Assembly (NCBI GenBank): GCA_052161605.1
Contig: CP197409.1
DNA: 64,000 bases
Direction: 5' to 3' (one strand)
Source: JBKCUI01 sp052161605
GTDB taxonomy: Bacteria > Planctomycetota > Planctomycetia > Pirellulales > Pirellulaceae
Below are positions 26,872-35,879 of the stretch, piece by piece. Numbering within the stretch: the stretch's first letter is position 1; each line of letters begins with the position of its first letter. Made by a program: the position numbers and the translations under genes. The notes below the pieces were generated by a model. The model was not told the origin of the DNA, did no database searches, and worked only from the letters and a program-made list of their open reading frames with translations.

Positions 26872-28317
26872 CTAAATACCAACCTCATCGAACAGCGATG
26901 GGATGGTCACATTGGCATATCCTTCTTGAGTCAGTAGCTCTTGAAGGGTGAGCTTAGCCTCTGCTTCACCGTGTACCAAGCAAATTTTGCGTTCGCGATT
27001 CACCGTATCCAGCAACCGCACCAGATCTTTTTGGTCACCGTGGGCCGAGAAGCCTTGAATTTGCTCCACACGAATCCACTTGTTCCAAAACCTGCCTTGG
27101 AGTTTGACAACAGGTCGATTCGACAACAACTCCGCACCTAAAGAATCGGGAGCTTGGTAGCTAACCAGGATGAGGCACGTCCGCGGATCGTCAATGTGAC
27201 ATCGCAAATGATCCAGGATTCGGCCCCCTTCGCACATCCCTCCAGAAGCAACGATGACACACGGTTCCTTCGAGGTGGTTCGCCACCAGGCCTCATCGCT
27301 CGATTCTAGCCACTCAATCCCATCCGTCGGCTGGGCTGTATCGGAATTTTTATTAAGCCCGTCGTTTCCAAAGTCTCGATAGACGTAGTCGAATTGTGAT
27401 GCGAGCGGACTGTCGATGCAGATGGGTACGTTAGGAATTCTTCCGGATTGCCTGAGTTCTAGCAAACTGCATTTGAGGAAATTGGTTCGCCCCAGACTAA
27501 AGGCCGGTATGAGCGCCTTGCCCCCCGCCTCGATGGTTTGATTGATCAACTCGGCAAGCTTATTGAGTGTTGCGTCAAACGGTTCGTGCAAGCGATTCCC
27601 GTAGGTGCTCTCACAGACGATAAGATCCGCATCTGGAATGGAGACGGGTGTGCCGATGTAAGGAAAATCGAATCGTCCTAGATCTCCGGTAAAAACGAGC
27701 TTGCGCGGACCTGACTCGCCTCCTCTAAGGTCCATTTCAATCATGCTGCTGCCGAGAACGTGGGCTGAGTTACGCATGCATATCTTGATGTCGGCCAAGG
27801 GTTGCAATCGTTCGTCGTAATCAACCCCTTGAAACAACCGCAGCGTAGCGTCCACATCGTCGTACGAAATGAAGTGCGATTCATCAAGGACCCGTTGATC
27901 GCCCCCACCTCGATGTGCCCCTCGCCCTCGCCGACTTCCGGAATAGAATCTCGCTCGCTCCCACTCACGTTCGTGGACCCTGGCTACGTCATAAAGCACG
28001 ATCTCTAGCAGTTCGAGGGTCGCGTGGGTGCACAGGATATTGCCGCGAAAACCATTCTTAACCAACAGGGGCAAGCTGCCGCAATGATCGATGTGGGCGT
28101 GGGAAATTAGGACCAAATCGACTTCGGCAGGTGAAAAAGGAAACAAATCCCGACCGCTGTGCGATTTGCTCTCTTCCTGCCCGAAACTTTTGCCACAGTC
28201 CAGCAATACCCTCGAGCGGCCCGTGTCAACCAGATGCATCGATCCGCTAACAGAGTCCGCTGCACCGTAGAATGTGAAGGTTGGTTGTTGCAAAAGTTGG
28301 TTAACGAGTCTCGGCAT
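26872..28317 (-). CDS. MBL-fold beta-CASP ribonuclease (CPSF/RNase J-like)
   Basis: The 481-residue protein has the metallo-beta-lactamase motif LISHAHIDHCGSLP (residues about 72-83), the further ligand region SAHVLGSSMIEM, the beta-CASP domain with VIVASGGMCEGGRI, and the C-terminal metal motifs GFSAHGDQKDLV and CLVHGEAEAK. This is the bacterial CPSF-73-like group of RNA endo/exonucleases. A Gly/Arg-rich insert (GSRRGRGAHRGGGD, residues about 125-140) is unusual and may contact RNA. It is a cytosolic, single gene. The N-terminal sequence around FTFYGAADSVSGSMHLVD is as expected. Confidence 0.9.
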   Translation of the reverse strand: MPRLVNQLLQQPTFTFYGAADSVSGSMHLVDTGRSRVLLDCGKSFGQEESKSHSGRDLFPFSPAEVDLVLISHAHIDHCGSLPLLVKNGFRGNILCTHATLELLEIVLYDVARVHEREWERARFYSGSRRGRGAHRGGGDQRVLDESHFISYDDVDATLRLFQGVDYDERLQPLADIKICMRNSAHVLGSSMIEMDLRGGESGPRKLVFTGDLGRFDFPYIGTPVSIPDADLIVCESTYGNRLHEPFDATLNKLAELINQTIEAGGKALIPAFSLGRTNFLKCSLLELRQSGRIPNVPICIDSPLASQFDYVYRDFGNDGLNKNSDTAQPTDGIEWLESSDEAWWRTTSKEPCVIVASGGMCEGGRILDHLRCHIDDPRTCLILVSYQAPDSLGAELLSNRPVVKLQGRFWNKWIRVEQIQGFSAHGDQKDLVRLLDTVNRERKICLVHGEAEAKLTLQELLTQEGYANVTIPSLFDEVGI

Positions 28318-28454
28318 TCGGGAAATGATATCTTTCGTTCTCGAAACTCGCTAGGCAGAATGCATGCCTTCCGCTTGACTCGGCTCCGACTAAATCGGTA
28401 TTCTGGCGAAAAATCGTCTCGATACTCGTGCCATTTTATTTCAAAGGTGCATTT

Positions 28455-29615
28455 ATGGCAGCAGGGAAGCTTGCCGGCGTTCCGTTACTCGATGTCAATC
28501 GAGGAAACTTACTGGTCCATGAAGAGATCATGGAAGCGATCGAAGCGGTCGTGCTCAGCGGCCGATTTTTGCACGGCCCCGATGTGGGGGAGCTGGAATG
28601 CTCCGTGGCAGGTGTGTGCCAAACAAAATATGCCATCGGCTGTGCTTCTGGCAGCGATGCCCTTTTGCTAGCTCTCATGGCCCTCGAGGTACAACCTGGT
28701 GACGAGGTTATCGTCCCCAGCTTCACCTTCTTCGCAACGGCATCCGCCGTCGCTCGCCTCGGTGCGATCCCCGTCTTCGCCGATATCGATCCCCACACTT
28801 ACAACATCGATCCGTCGCAGATCGAAGCTAATATCTCCTCACGAACCCGCGCTATTATCCCAGTTCACTTGTTCGGACAGTGCGCAGCGATGGACAAGAT
28901 CTGCGCCATTGCCGAAGCCAAAAAGGTACCTGTCATCGAAGATGCAGCCCAAGCCATCGGTGCCGCCTATCTCGGCAAGCCTGCCGGTGCATGGGGAGAT
29001 ATGGGCTGCCTCAGTTTCTACCCAACCAAAAACCTTGGCGGGATGGGAGACGGTGGAATGATGGTCTGCCAAGATGACGAGCTGGCCAGCAAACTGCGGT
29101 TGTACGCCGCCCATGGTATGCAACCTCGGTACCACCACAAAGTGCTCGGTATTAACAGCCGACTCGATACGATTCAAGCAGCCATACTGCGCATCAAGCT
29201 TCGTCAACTGGAATCGTATAATGTTGCTCGTCAACAAAATGCACTGCGGTACAACGAAATGTTTACCAACGAAGGCTTGGTGGGTGAGTTCGAGCTCCCA
29301 TTCCAATCACCTCATGCAAAACATATCTGGAACCAGTACGGAATTCGAATCGCTAATGGTGAACGAGACGCATTGCGACAGCATTTGCAATCCGTAGGGA
29401 TCTCCACGGAAATTTACTACCCGATTCCTTTGCACCTGCAAGAATGCTTCAAAGAGTTGGGCTACTCCGAAGGCAGCTTGCCTCACACCGAAGCAGCCGC
29501 CAAGGAGATTTTGCACCTGCCTATCTATCCCGAGTTATGCGTGGAGGAGCAAGTTGCAGTCGTTCGTGGTATAAAGCAGTTCTACGGTTCCGCAGCATTG
29601 AAACTCTCCGCTTAG
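28455..29615 (+). CDS. DegT/DnrJ/EryC1/StrS family aminotransferase
   Basis: The start is ATG 28455, preceded by an AAGGTG site; the protein has 386 residues. It is a PLP-dependent sugar aminotransferase: GSDALLLALMAL near residue 70, VPSFTFFATASAV, EDAAQAIGA, and the PLP-binding lysine in SFYPTKNLGG near residue 191. Such enzymes transfer an amino group to keto-sugars bound to nucleotides, for lipopolysaccharide or glycan building. It is followed after 16 bp by a PIG-L deacetylase gene, a pairing that fits making and tailoring of amino sugars. Confidence 0.9.
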   Translation: MAAGKLAGVPLLDVNRGNLLVHEEIMEAIEAVVLSGRFLHGPDVGELECSVAGVCQTKYAIGCASGSDALLLALMALEVQPGDEVIVPSFTFFATASAVARLGAIPVFADIDPHTYNIDPSQIEANISSRTRAIIPVHLFGQCAAMDKICAIAEAKKVPVIEDAAQAIGAAYLGKPAGAWGDMGCLSFYPTKNLGGMGDGGMMVCQDDELASKLRLYAAHGMQPRYHHKVLGINSRLDTIQAAILRIKLRQLESYNVARQQNALRYNEMFTNEGLVGEFELPFQSPHAKHIWNQYGIRIANGERDALRQHLQSVGISTEIYYPIPLHLQECFKELGYSEGSLPHTEAAAKEILHLPIYPELCVEEQVAVVRGIKQFYGSAALKLSA

Positions 29616-29631
29616 AATAGCCGCTTTTGAC

Positions 29632-30411
29632 ATGACACGAATATTAGTATTGGGTGCGCATCCGGACGACGCTGAGTTTTTCGCTGGAGGTTTCCTAGTC
29701 AAGCACTCGCAATCCGGTTCGGTGATTCGAATGGTTAGCGTGACCAACGGACAGTCTGGTCACCAGTCGATTCCTGAGTCCGAACTGATTGCGATTCGAA
29801 AAACCGAGGCTGCGAGCGCAGGGCAATGTATCGGTGCAAGCTACGTGACCGGCCCGTTTCCCGATGGTTCCCTCCAACCGTCACTAGAAGTGCGGCAATG
29901 GATTATCAGAGAGATTCGCGAGTTTGCACCGGATCTGGTTCTTACCCACCGTCCCTTTGATTATCATCCTGACCATCGAGCGGTTGGGCAAGCGGTTCAG
30001 GACGCATCCTACATGGTCATGGTGCCCAAAGTGGTTGCTGACGTTCCGAGGCCATCGCACGAGCCTGTCGTTGCCTACATGGTAGATTTGTTCACACGCC
30101 CTAGTCCGTTTCGCGCTGATGTTGTCATAGATGTGTCAGAACACATCGAGAGCGTCGTCGATATGTTGGCTTGCCATCAATCACAAGTTTTCGACTGGTT
30201 GCCTTGGATCGAGGGAATCAGAGCAGAAGTACCTGATGAAGAGCCTGCTCGCCGGGAGTGGCTCAAAGCATGGTTTCTGGCCAAGGCGAAGCCAAGAGTT
30301 CAAGCGTTTTGGAAATCGCAGGGTGCACCGATGCTTGTCGAAGCATTCGAGATTTCCGAATACGCAGGCAAGCCGTCACAAGAGACGATGAAGAAACTGT
30401 TTTTCGAATGA
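29632..30411 (+). CDS. PIG-L/LmbE family N-acetylglucosaminyl deacetylase
   Basis: The 259-residue zinc hydrolase carries the metal/catalytic motif AHPDDAE at residues 9-15 and the second motif HRPFDYHPDHRAVG near residue 110. Family members deacetylate N-acetylglucosaminyl compounds, as in bacillithiol synthesis (BshB) or glycolipid assembly. The close resemblance in the first 50 residues to BshB1 is suggestive, but no bshA or bshC is present. It is co-transcribed with the aminotransferase gene 16 bp upstream. Confidence 0.88.
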   Translation: MTRILVLGAHPDDAEFFAGGFLVKHSQSGSVIRMVSVTNGQSGHQSIPESELIAIRKTEAASAGQCIGASYVTGPFPDGSLQPSLEVRQWIIREIREFAPDLVLTHRPFDYHPDHRAVGQAVQDASYMVMVPKVVADVPRPSHEPVVAYMVDLFTRPSPFRADVVIDVSEHIESVVDMLACHQSQVFDWLPWIEGIRAEVPDEEPARREWLKAWFLAKAKPRVQAFWKSQGAPMLVEAFEISEYAGKPSQETMKKLFFE

Positions 30412-30618
30412 AGAAACTGCAAAGGCCGCGACCGATTTGAAACGCTGAGTCGTAAATAGAGTGCAATGGCTCCAAAGAACTCTTCGAGCGAATTTCAGGT
30501 CGCATGGGGAGGAAGGAACGCATCTACCAGACGCGATCGGATGCGCGTTGGTTCGCTTGCCGGCGGCGTTGTTCCCAATAAAGTCTTAATCTGAGCGACA
30601 AATCTGAGCCCGCTCTTC

Positions 30619-30646
30619 AGTCTGCTGGAAAATCAAATCTTGTTGG
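30619..30646. repeat. diverged half-copy of the AATCTGCTGG palindrome family
   Basis: AGTCTGCTGG and AATCTTGTTGG stand in the same orientation and nearly the same spacing as the two units in the right arm of the palindrome at 42737-42764. No matching left arm is seen. Its position about 50 bp before a GTCGAAARATG element repeats the pairing found at 42.5-42.8 kb. Confidence 0.45.
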
Positions 30647-30692
30647 CAAGCAATGAGTATTTGCACGTGGATTGATGAGTTGGTAGTTTAAG

Positions 30693-30765
30693 TTGTCGAG
30701 AAATGTGTGGCGAAAAATGCAGGACGTAAATTGTCCCCCCATGTTTCGCCATACATTTTTCCACT
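30693..30765. repeat. palindromic intergenic element, copy A
   Basis: The left arm starts TTGTCGAGAAATGTGTGGCG and the right arm (30740-30765) reads as its diverged reverse complement, with several mismatches (CATGTTTCGCCATACATTTT, then TCCAC). It is the most diverged copy of the eight-member family and lies upstream of the GntR gene. Confidence 0.75.
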
Positions 30766-30921
30766 GTTTACACACATCATGAAGCATTCAATTTGAAATC
30801 CATATCACCGATTTTCTGCGTTTAATGCTATTCGACTGTGTTGTCATTGCCGCGGATTAGCCGCGATTCCGGGGATTAGTTGTGACGGGCGTTCACGTCT
30901 GCCGAGACTTGACATTGAACA

Positions 30922-30936
30922 GATTGTCAGACAATC
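30922..30936. promoter_or_regulatory. probable operator of the GntR/FadR-type regulator
   Basis: GATTGTCAGACAATC is a perfect 7+1+7 palindrome centred 52 bp before the regulator's start codon. It matches the general TTGTnnGACAA-like form of operators bound by FCD-domain GntR regulators. Autoregulation is the natural reading. It also argues against the longer reading frame that would place it inside the gene. Confidence 0.7.
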
Positions 30937-30980
30937 TATTAGAGAGTCATTCGTTTCGCGAGTTCATGCAGGAAAAAAAA

Positions 30981-31652
30981 ATGCAAACCATTACCAGGCC
31001 CAAAATGCGTGATCAGGTTTCCGAGCAGATCAAGCAGTACATCATCGAGCGCAAGCTGATGCCGGGGGATCGATTGCCCAACGAGAACCAGCTCGCCGAG
31101 ACGTTTGGCATCAGCCGTCTGAGTGTCCGCGAAGCGACGAAGACCCTCGAGTTTCTCGGCATCATCGAGTCCAAGACGGGCGTCGGGCTAACGGTGGGGC
31201 GAATCAACATGGAACGAATGACAAAACATCTGGGTTTTCACTCAGGACTGCTCGATGCCGATCCGCAGCAATTGATCGACAGTCGCGTGATCATCGAAAC
31301 CGGTGTCGTGCCGCACGTCGTTCGTCGGATGGCGGATGATCCCTCTATCCTTGAGAACCTGCAAAGTCTTGTGGATCAGTTTCGTACCGCAAAGAATTTG
31401 AAGGAGTGTATCGCGATTGATATTCAGTTCCACCGAACATTGATCGAAGCCAGCGGTTTGCAGCCACTGGTTGCCTTTAACGAGTTGTTGGTCGTGTTCT
31501 TCAGGCGATTTTTCGATGCCATCAAGAAGGTCGATATCAAGGTTGGTATCGAGCATCACCAACGGCTTGTCGACTTGCTAGCTGCGGGTCGAATCGAAGA
31601 AGCAACTGCAGACTTACGAGAGCACATCGAAGACAATAAACGCCGGTTGTAG
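30981..31652 (+). CDS. GntR family regulator, FadR/FCD subfamily
   Basis: The 223-residue protein starts at ATG 30981, preceded by AGGA and a nine-A run; an ATG at 30966 and a much longer frame exist, but the family homology begins here. Residues about 8-75 are the GntR winged helix (QVSEQIKQYIIERKLMPGDRLPNENQLAETFGISRLSVREATKTLE). Residues about 95-215 are the helical FCD ligand-binding domain, with metal-ligand candidates in DIQFHRTLIEASG and EHHQRLVDLL. FadR-type regulators answer to small organic or sugar acids. It is the first gene of the DUF1592/DUF1552 cluster, 130 bp upstream, so it likely controls it. Confidence 0.9.
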   Translation: MQTITRPKMRDQVSEQIKQYIIERKLMPGDRLPNENQLAETFGISRLSVREATKTLEFLGIIESKTGVGLTVGRINMERMTKHLGFHSGLLDADPQQLIDSRVIIETGVVPHVVRRMADDPSILENLQSLVDQFRTAKNLKECIAIDIQFHRTLIEASGLQPLVAFNELLVVFFRRFFDAIKKVDIKVGIEHHQRLVDLLAAGRIEEATADLREHIEDNKRRL

Positions 31653-31655
31653 AGG

Positions 31656-31718
31656 CTGTCAAAAAATGTAGGGCGAAAAATTTCCGTTCCCCATTTTTAG
31701 CCCTACATCTTTCGACAG
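31656..31718. repeat. palindromic intergenic element, copy B
   Basis: CTGTCAAAAAATGTAGGGCG begins the left arm; the right arm ends CCCTACATCTTTCGACAG. The arms are about 26 bp and nearly perfect, with a short loop. It starts three bases after the GntR stop codon, so it forms the 3' end of that mRNA or a processing hairpin between it and the DUF1592 gene. Confidence 0.9.
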
Positions 31719-31783
31719 TAATCAGTCTGCAGACGAAACCCCACCTCAATACATCCCACCAATGATTCAATTCCTTATCAACT

Positions 31784-34255
31784 ATGTTCATTACGCAAAG
31801 CATTACCAAGTCTAGTTTCGCGCTGATTACAACGCTCTTTCTGGTCAATTTCGCCTCGGCTGCCGACACTTACGAAACCTTCGTCGCAAAACACTGTATC
31901 GCTTGCCATGGGCCTGACCACCAGGAGAGTGAACTGCGAATCGACACGCTATCGCGAGATTTTGCACTGGGTGGCGACGCGCACCGCTGGGCCGAGTTGA
32001 TCGAACGGGTCAATATCGGTGACATGCCGCCCGAAGGCGAGCCGCGTCCGACACAAGAGGAGATCGAGGGGTTCGTGACGCAACTCAGCGGCTTGATCCG
32101 CGAGGGGCGAGCGGCACGCATGGCGGCGCGTCCACCGGTGGCTCATTACCGCCTCAGTCGCAAAGAATACCAGAACACGATCTATGACCTGCTGGGTGTA
32201 CACTACGATCCCACCGAACCAGGCCAGTTGAACGATGATACGCTGTGGCACGGGTACGAACGAATCGGGTCGGAGCTGTCGTTGTCGTCATCTCACGTCG
32301 AGCGATACTATCGCGCTGCGGAGATCGTGCTCGATCGTGCCTTTACAACAGGTGCCAGGGAGTCGCAGAAGCTCAAGAAAACTGCGGATTTTCTGCGTTA
32401 TCGCTACAGTAGTAACGGCCAATACCAGAAGGAATGGCTGGAGCGGTTTGGCATTTATCGACCACTGCGTTATTTAATCTACCCCGGCTTGCCGCGCGTC
32501 CAGGAGAAACTTGACCTGGCACTCTCGCCGGATTGGTTCGAGAAGCCTCCGCAAAGCGGTCTGTATCGCGTGCGGCTCCAGGCCAGTGGAATGCGTCCGC
32601 CTGGCGGTCAGCTACCCCATTTTCGGATCGGCAAAAAGTCGTCGGCGGATGTCATCGACGGGCTTGTCGAGCTGGACATCACTGCGCCGGAAAATGAACC
32701 GCAGATTTTCGAGTTCGAAGTTCTGCTGGAAATGCCAACCGAGCTTTACTTCGACGTCGTGGCAACCAACGGTATCCCCCAAGGTCGCAGTGGAGGCGCG
32801 TTTACTTATGCGATCGCGCTCCGGCCGTCGTACATTTTCACACACAGCAGCGAAAGCCATATCCTCAATCCAACGGCTCCGCAGATGTTCGACGGGCAGG
32901 GCAATGCGATTTACTCGACCGTCTTGTTGGACTGGATCGAGTGGGAAGGACCGCTGGAATCCGAAGCCGAACGAGCTCTCCGCAAGGACCTTTTGCCACC
33001 CAATGACGCAACCTCGGAAGTGGTAGCGGAACACCTGCAGAGGTTCGCCCAGCGAGCTTGGCGGCGACCGGTTAGTCATGAAGAACTTCGCAGTTATCTG
33101 ACTGCCTACCAGCAGGAACGCGAAGCGGGCGAGACAACCGCTGAGGCGTTTCGAGTTGCGATGAAAGGTGTGCTTACGTCGCGGCACTTTATCTATCTGG
33201 TCGAGGGTGCCCCCGCAGTTCGCGAAAAGCTGACCGATTGGGAACTGGCTTCTCGGCTTTCGTATTTCCTCTGGAGCTCGATGCCTGACGAAGAACTCTT
33301 CAATGCGGCGGAAGATAACGCTTTAACTGGCACCGGATTGCAAGACGAAGTCGAACGCATGTTGTCCGACAGTCGCGTCAACAGCTTCATCGAAGATTTT
33401 TCTCGCCAATGGATGCAATTGCACAAGCTGGGGATGTTCGCCCCGGACAAGGGACTATATCCCAAGTATGACGGTTGGCTGGAGGAGAGCTTACGGAATG
33501 AGCCGATCGAGTTCTTCCGCGAGTTGTTCACACAGAACATGCCGGTCGAAAAGTTCTTGGATGCCGATTGGACGATGGCGAATGCCAGGGTCTGCGATTT
33601 CTACGGCCTGCCAGAACCGGCGTCGAGCGATTTTCAAAGAGTATCGCTCTCGCCTGAAGCTCATCGCGGTGGCTTGTTGACAATGGGCGCAGTATTGGGG
33701 TTAACCTCCGACGGGACGCGGCACCGCCCGGTGCATCGCGGTGTTTGGCTGAGCGAGACCATCTTCAACAAGACTCCGCCGCCACCACCGGCCAACGTCG
33801 ACCCGATTGAACCAGTGCCACCAGAAGGTAATAAAGTTACGATCCGACAAAGATTGGTAGCTCACGCGCAGAACGCCAGTTGTGCGGCCTGTCATCGCAA
33901 CATCGATCCACTCGGTTTTGCCTTCGATCAATACGACGCGATTGGACAATGGCGGGCGCGCGAACGGGTGGAAGGTGGCAAAGGGCAAGATCCATTGGTA
34001 GACGCCTCCGGCGTAATGCCTGATGGTCGCAAGTTTCAAGACGCAAGCCAATTCAAGCAGTTGCTGCTGGACGACCGCGACAAATTCATGCGAGCCTTTA
34101 TAGAACACCTCAGCACCTACGCGTTACGCCGTGTGCTGACCGTGGATGATGCGGATGATATCCAGTTGATCTTCGATGAAGCGAAGCAGAACCAGTACGG
34201 CGTTCGAGACATCGTGCGGGCCGTAGCGCTGTCGGCGTTGACGAGGAAGCGATGA
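31784..34255 (+). CDS. exported DUF1592-family planctomycete cytochrome protein (intact paralogue)
   Basis: The 823-residue protein has a signal peptide (SFALITTLFLVNFASAAD) and a c-type heme motif CIACH near residue 38, then DUF1587 (HYRLSRKEYQNTIYDLLG, near 120), DUF1595, DUF1592 (LASRLSYFLWSSMPDEELF, near 490), DUF1588 (CAACHRNIDPLGFAFDQYDAIG, near 705, with another CxxCH) and DUF1585 at the end. The family is exported, heme-binding and unsolved in function, and often lies in planctomycete glycan-use regions. The partner DUF1552 gene follows after 140 bp with palindrome copy C between. It is the intact paralogue of the interrupted gene at 47556-50195. Confidence 0.92.
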   Translation: MFITQSITKSSFALITTLFLVNFASAADTYETFVAKHCIACHGPDHQESELRIDTLSRDFALGGDAHRWAELIERVNIGDMPPEGEPRPTQEEIEGFVTQLSGLIREGRAARMAARPPVAHYRLSRKEYQNTIYDLLGVHYDPTEPGQLNDDTLWHGYERIGSELSLSSSHVERYYRAAEIVLDRAFTTGARESQKLKKTADFLRYRYSSNGQYQKEWLERFGIYRPLRYLIYPGLPRVQEKLDLALSPDWFEKPPQSGLYRVRLQASGMRPPGGQLPHFRIGKKSSADVIDGLVELDITAPENEPQIFEFEVLLEMPTELYFDVVATNGIPQGRSGGAFTYAIALRPSYIFTHSSESHILNPTAPQMFDGQGNAIYSTVLLDWIEWEGPLESEAERALRKDLLPPNDATSEVVAEHLQRFAQRAWRRPVSHEELRSYLTAYQQEREAGETTAEAFRVAMKGVLTSRHFIYLVEGAPAVREKLTDWELASRLSYFLWSSMPDEELFNAAEDNALTGTGLQDEVERMLSDSRVNSFIEDFSRQWMQLHKLGMFAPDKGLYPKYDGWLEESLRNEPIEFFRELFTQNMPVEKFLDADWTMANARVCDFYGLPEPASSDFQRVSLSPEAHRGGLLTMGAVLGLTSDGTRHRPVHRGVWLSETIFNKTPPPPPANVDPIEPVPPEGNKVTIRQRLVAHAQNASCAACHRNIDPLGFAFDQYDAIGQWRARERVEGGKGQDPLVDASGVMPDGRKFQDASQFKQLLLDDRDKFMRAFIEHLSTYALRRVLTVDDADDIQLIFDEAKQNQYGVRDIVRAVALSALTRKR

Positions 34256-34284
34256 AATTCACAACCGCAACTTCAGTCATTTAA

Positions 34285-34346
34285 CTGTCGAAAGATGTAG
34301 GTCGAAAAATGGATTCCTACATCTTTCGCCCCACATTTTTCGACAG
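34285..34346. repeat. palindromic intergenic element, copy C
   Basis: The left arm is CTGTCGAAAGATGTAGGTCG plus AAAAATGG and the right arm ends CCACATTTTTCGACAG. It lies between the DUF1592 and DUF1552 genes, the same relative position as copy H in the second cassette. Confidence 0.92.
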
Positions 34347-34395
34347 ACATCCATACTGTAACTCAATAGCCACCTACCAATACGAGTGAGATACA

Positions 34396-35748
34396 ATGAA
34401 CTTTCTATCCCAATCCTGGCTGATCAATCGTCGTCACGCGCTTCGTGCAATGGGTACTTGCATTTCGTTGCCGATGCTCGAATGCATGACTCCGCTGCGA
34501 GCCGCAGAGTCAACCGCTTCTCCGAAACGTAGTTGCTTCATCTATTTGGCCAATGGAGTCAACACACTCGACTTCCAGGTCACCAAGGCAGGCAAAGACT
34601 ACGAACTATCTCGTTCGCTGAAACCGCTCGAGCCGTTCCGTGATGTGATCACACCGATCAGTGGCATGCATCATCCGGGCGGACTGGGGCATGCTCACAG
34701 TTGCATCAAGGTCTTCTTGACCGGTGGCAAACTGGGACCGTCCGATCGCAACAGCATCTCGGTCGACCAGAAGATGGCAGAACTGACCGGGGAACATACG
34801 CGATACCCCTCCATGGAAATCGCTATCAACCAAGAGTCGCTTGCTTGGACGGCAGACGGGGTTGGCTTGCCTCCGCTGCGTCGTTGCAGCGAGATCTTCG
34901 CGTCGTTGTTTGGTGAACCCAAAGGAGGCAAGGCGGCTCAGCGCAGGAACCTGCGTCGCAAGGCCAGTGTGCTCGATGCAAACCTGGAAGAAGTCCGTCA
35001 GCTTGAGGCCAAGATGGGAGCGGCAGACAAGGGACGCATGGAACAGTACCTGGCTTCGGTTCGCGAAGCCGAGATCCGCGCTCGACGTGCCGACGCTTGG
35101 CTTGACACGCCGATCCCTGACATCGCCGAAAATGACCGCCAACGGACCAACCGTGACATTCCAGAAACGAAAGCCGGTGACTATTTCCGCACCGTGTACG
35201 ACTTGATCGTGCTCGCTTTCCAGACCGATGTGACTCGCGTGGCGACCTTCAGCATGGGAGGCGAAGGGCATGCGATCTCGATTCCTGAAATCGGCATCAC
35301 CCAGACGCGGCACATGCTCAGCCACCACGGTGGCGACCCGAACTACATGGAAAAGCTCACGCAGTACGATACTTTTGCGTTCGAACAATACGCTTACTTC
35401 CTGAAGCGATTGTCCGAGACGACCGATGTCAACGGTCAGCCTCTGCTCGATACAACCATGTCGCTGCTTGGTAGTGGCATGTCGTATGGTCATAGCCATG
35501 GTAACGCCAATCTTCCGTTGGTGCTGGCTGGCGGTAAGGCCATGGGGCTCAAGCATGGCAGCCATGTTGACTTCAACCAAGGGCACTTTGACGGTTATCA
35601 ACTCGACAAACCAGGCGAACACTATCGCATCTGCGGTCGTCCGTTGAATCCAGACGCTCACATGAGCAACTTGCTTCTGATGATGGCCCAGCGCATGGGC
35701 TGCGAGATCGATCGATTCGCCGACAGCAACTCGGCGATCGAGGTTTGA
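34396..35748 (+). CDS. exported DUF1552 protein (first paralogue)
   Basis: The 450-residue protein opens with a Tat-like signal (NRRHALRAMGTCISLPMLE) and has the DUF1552 pattern: CFIYLANGVNTLDF, GGLGHAHSCIKVFLTGGKLG, ISVDQKMAE, SLSHHGGDPNYMEK-like TRHMLSHHGGDPNYMEKL, and SYGHSHGNANLPLVLAGG near residue 360. The last parts resemble alkaline-phosphatase/sulfatase-like DUF1501 proteins, so DUF1552 is taken as a related exported fold. It is the usual genomic partner of DUF1592 proteins, suggesting one complex. The reaction is unknown. Copies C and D of the palindrome flank it. Confidence 0.92.
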   Translation: MNFLSQSWLINRRHALRAMGTCISLPMLECMTPLRAAESTASPKRSCFIYLANGVNTLDFQVTKAGKDYELSRSLKPLEPFRDVITPISGMHHPGGLGHAHSCIKVFLTGGKLGPSDRNSISVDQKMAELTGEHTRYPSMEIAINQESLAWTADGVGLPPLRRCSEIFASLFGEPKGGKAAQRRNLRRKASVLDANLEEVRQLEAKMGAADKGRMEQYLASVREAEIRARRADAWLDTPIPDIAENDRQRTNRDIPETKAGDYFRTVYDLIVLAFQTDVTRVATFSMGGEGHAISIPEIGITQTRHMLSHHGGDPNYMEKLTQYDTFAFEQYAYFLKRLSETTDVNGQPLLDTTMSLLGSGMSYGHSHGNANLPLVLAGGKAMGLKHGSHVDFNQGHFDGYQLDKPGEHYRICGRPLNPDAHMSNLLLMMAQRMGCEIDRFADSNSAIEV

Positions 35749-35774
35749 AATTACTTTCTCTTGGGATCATGAGA

Positions 35775-35835
35775 TTGTCGAAAGATGTAGGTCGAAAAAT
35801 GGAAGTCCGAATTTTCGCCATGCATTTTTCGACAG
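35775..35835. repeat. palindromic intergenic element, copy D
   Basis: TTGTCGAAAGATGTAGGTCG starts the left arm; the right arm reads TTTTCGCCATGCATTTTTCG then ACAG. It lies between the DUF1552 gene and the unrecognised secreted gene. In the second cassette the same gap instead holds the four-helix-bundle gene and its palindrome. Confidence 0.88.
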
Positions 35836-35879
35836 CTCATCCGACGCTCTCACACAACTGAATAGTTAGATGCAAACAT

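Larger units (their letters stand above)
30412..30980. other. gene-free stretch leading into the GntR regulator
   Basis: About 570 bp contain a half-palindrome of one repeat family (30619-30646), copy A of the main palindromic element (30693-30765) and the probable GntR operator (30922-30936). No other gene is supportable. Confidence 0.6.

Noticed and set aside
34606..35661. Open frame of 351 codons on the minus strand
   Set aside because: It lies wholly antisense to the well-recognised DUF1552 gene and encodes nothing recognisable.
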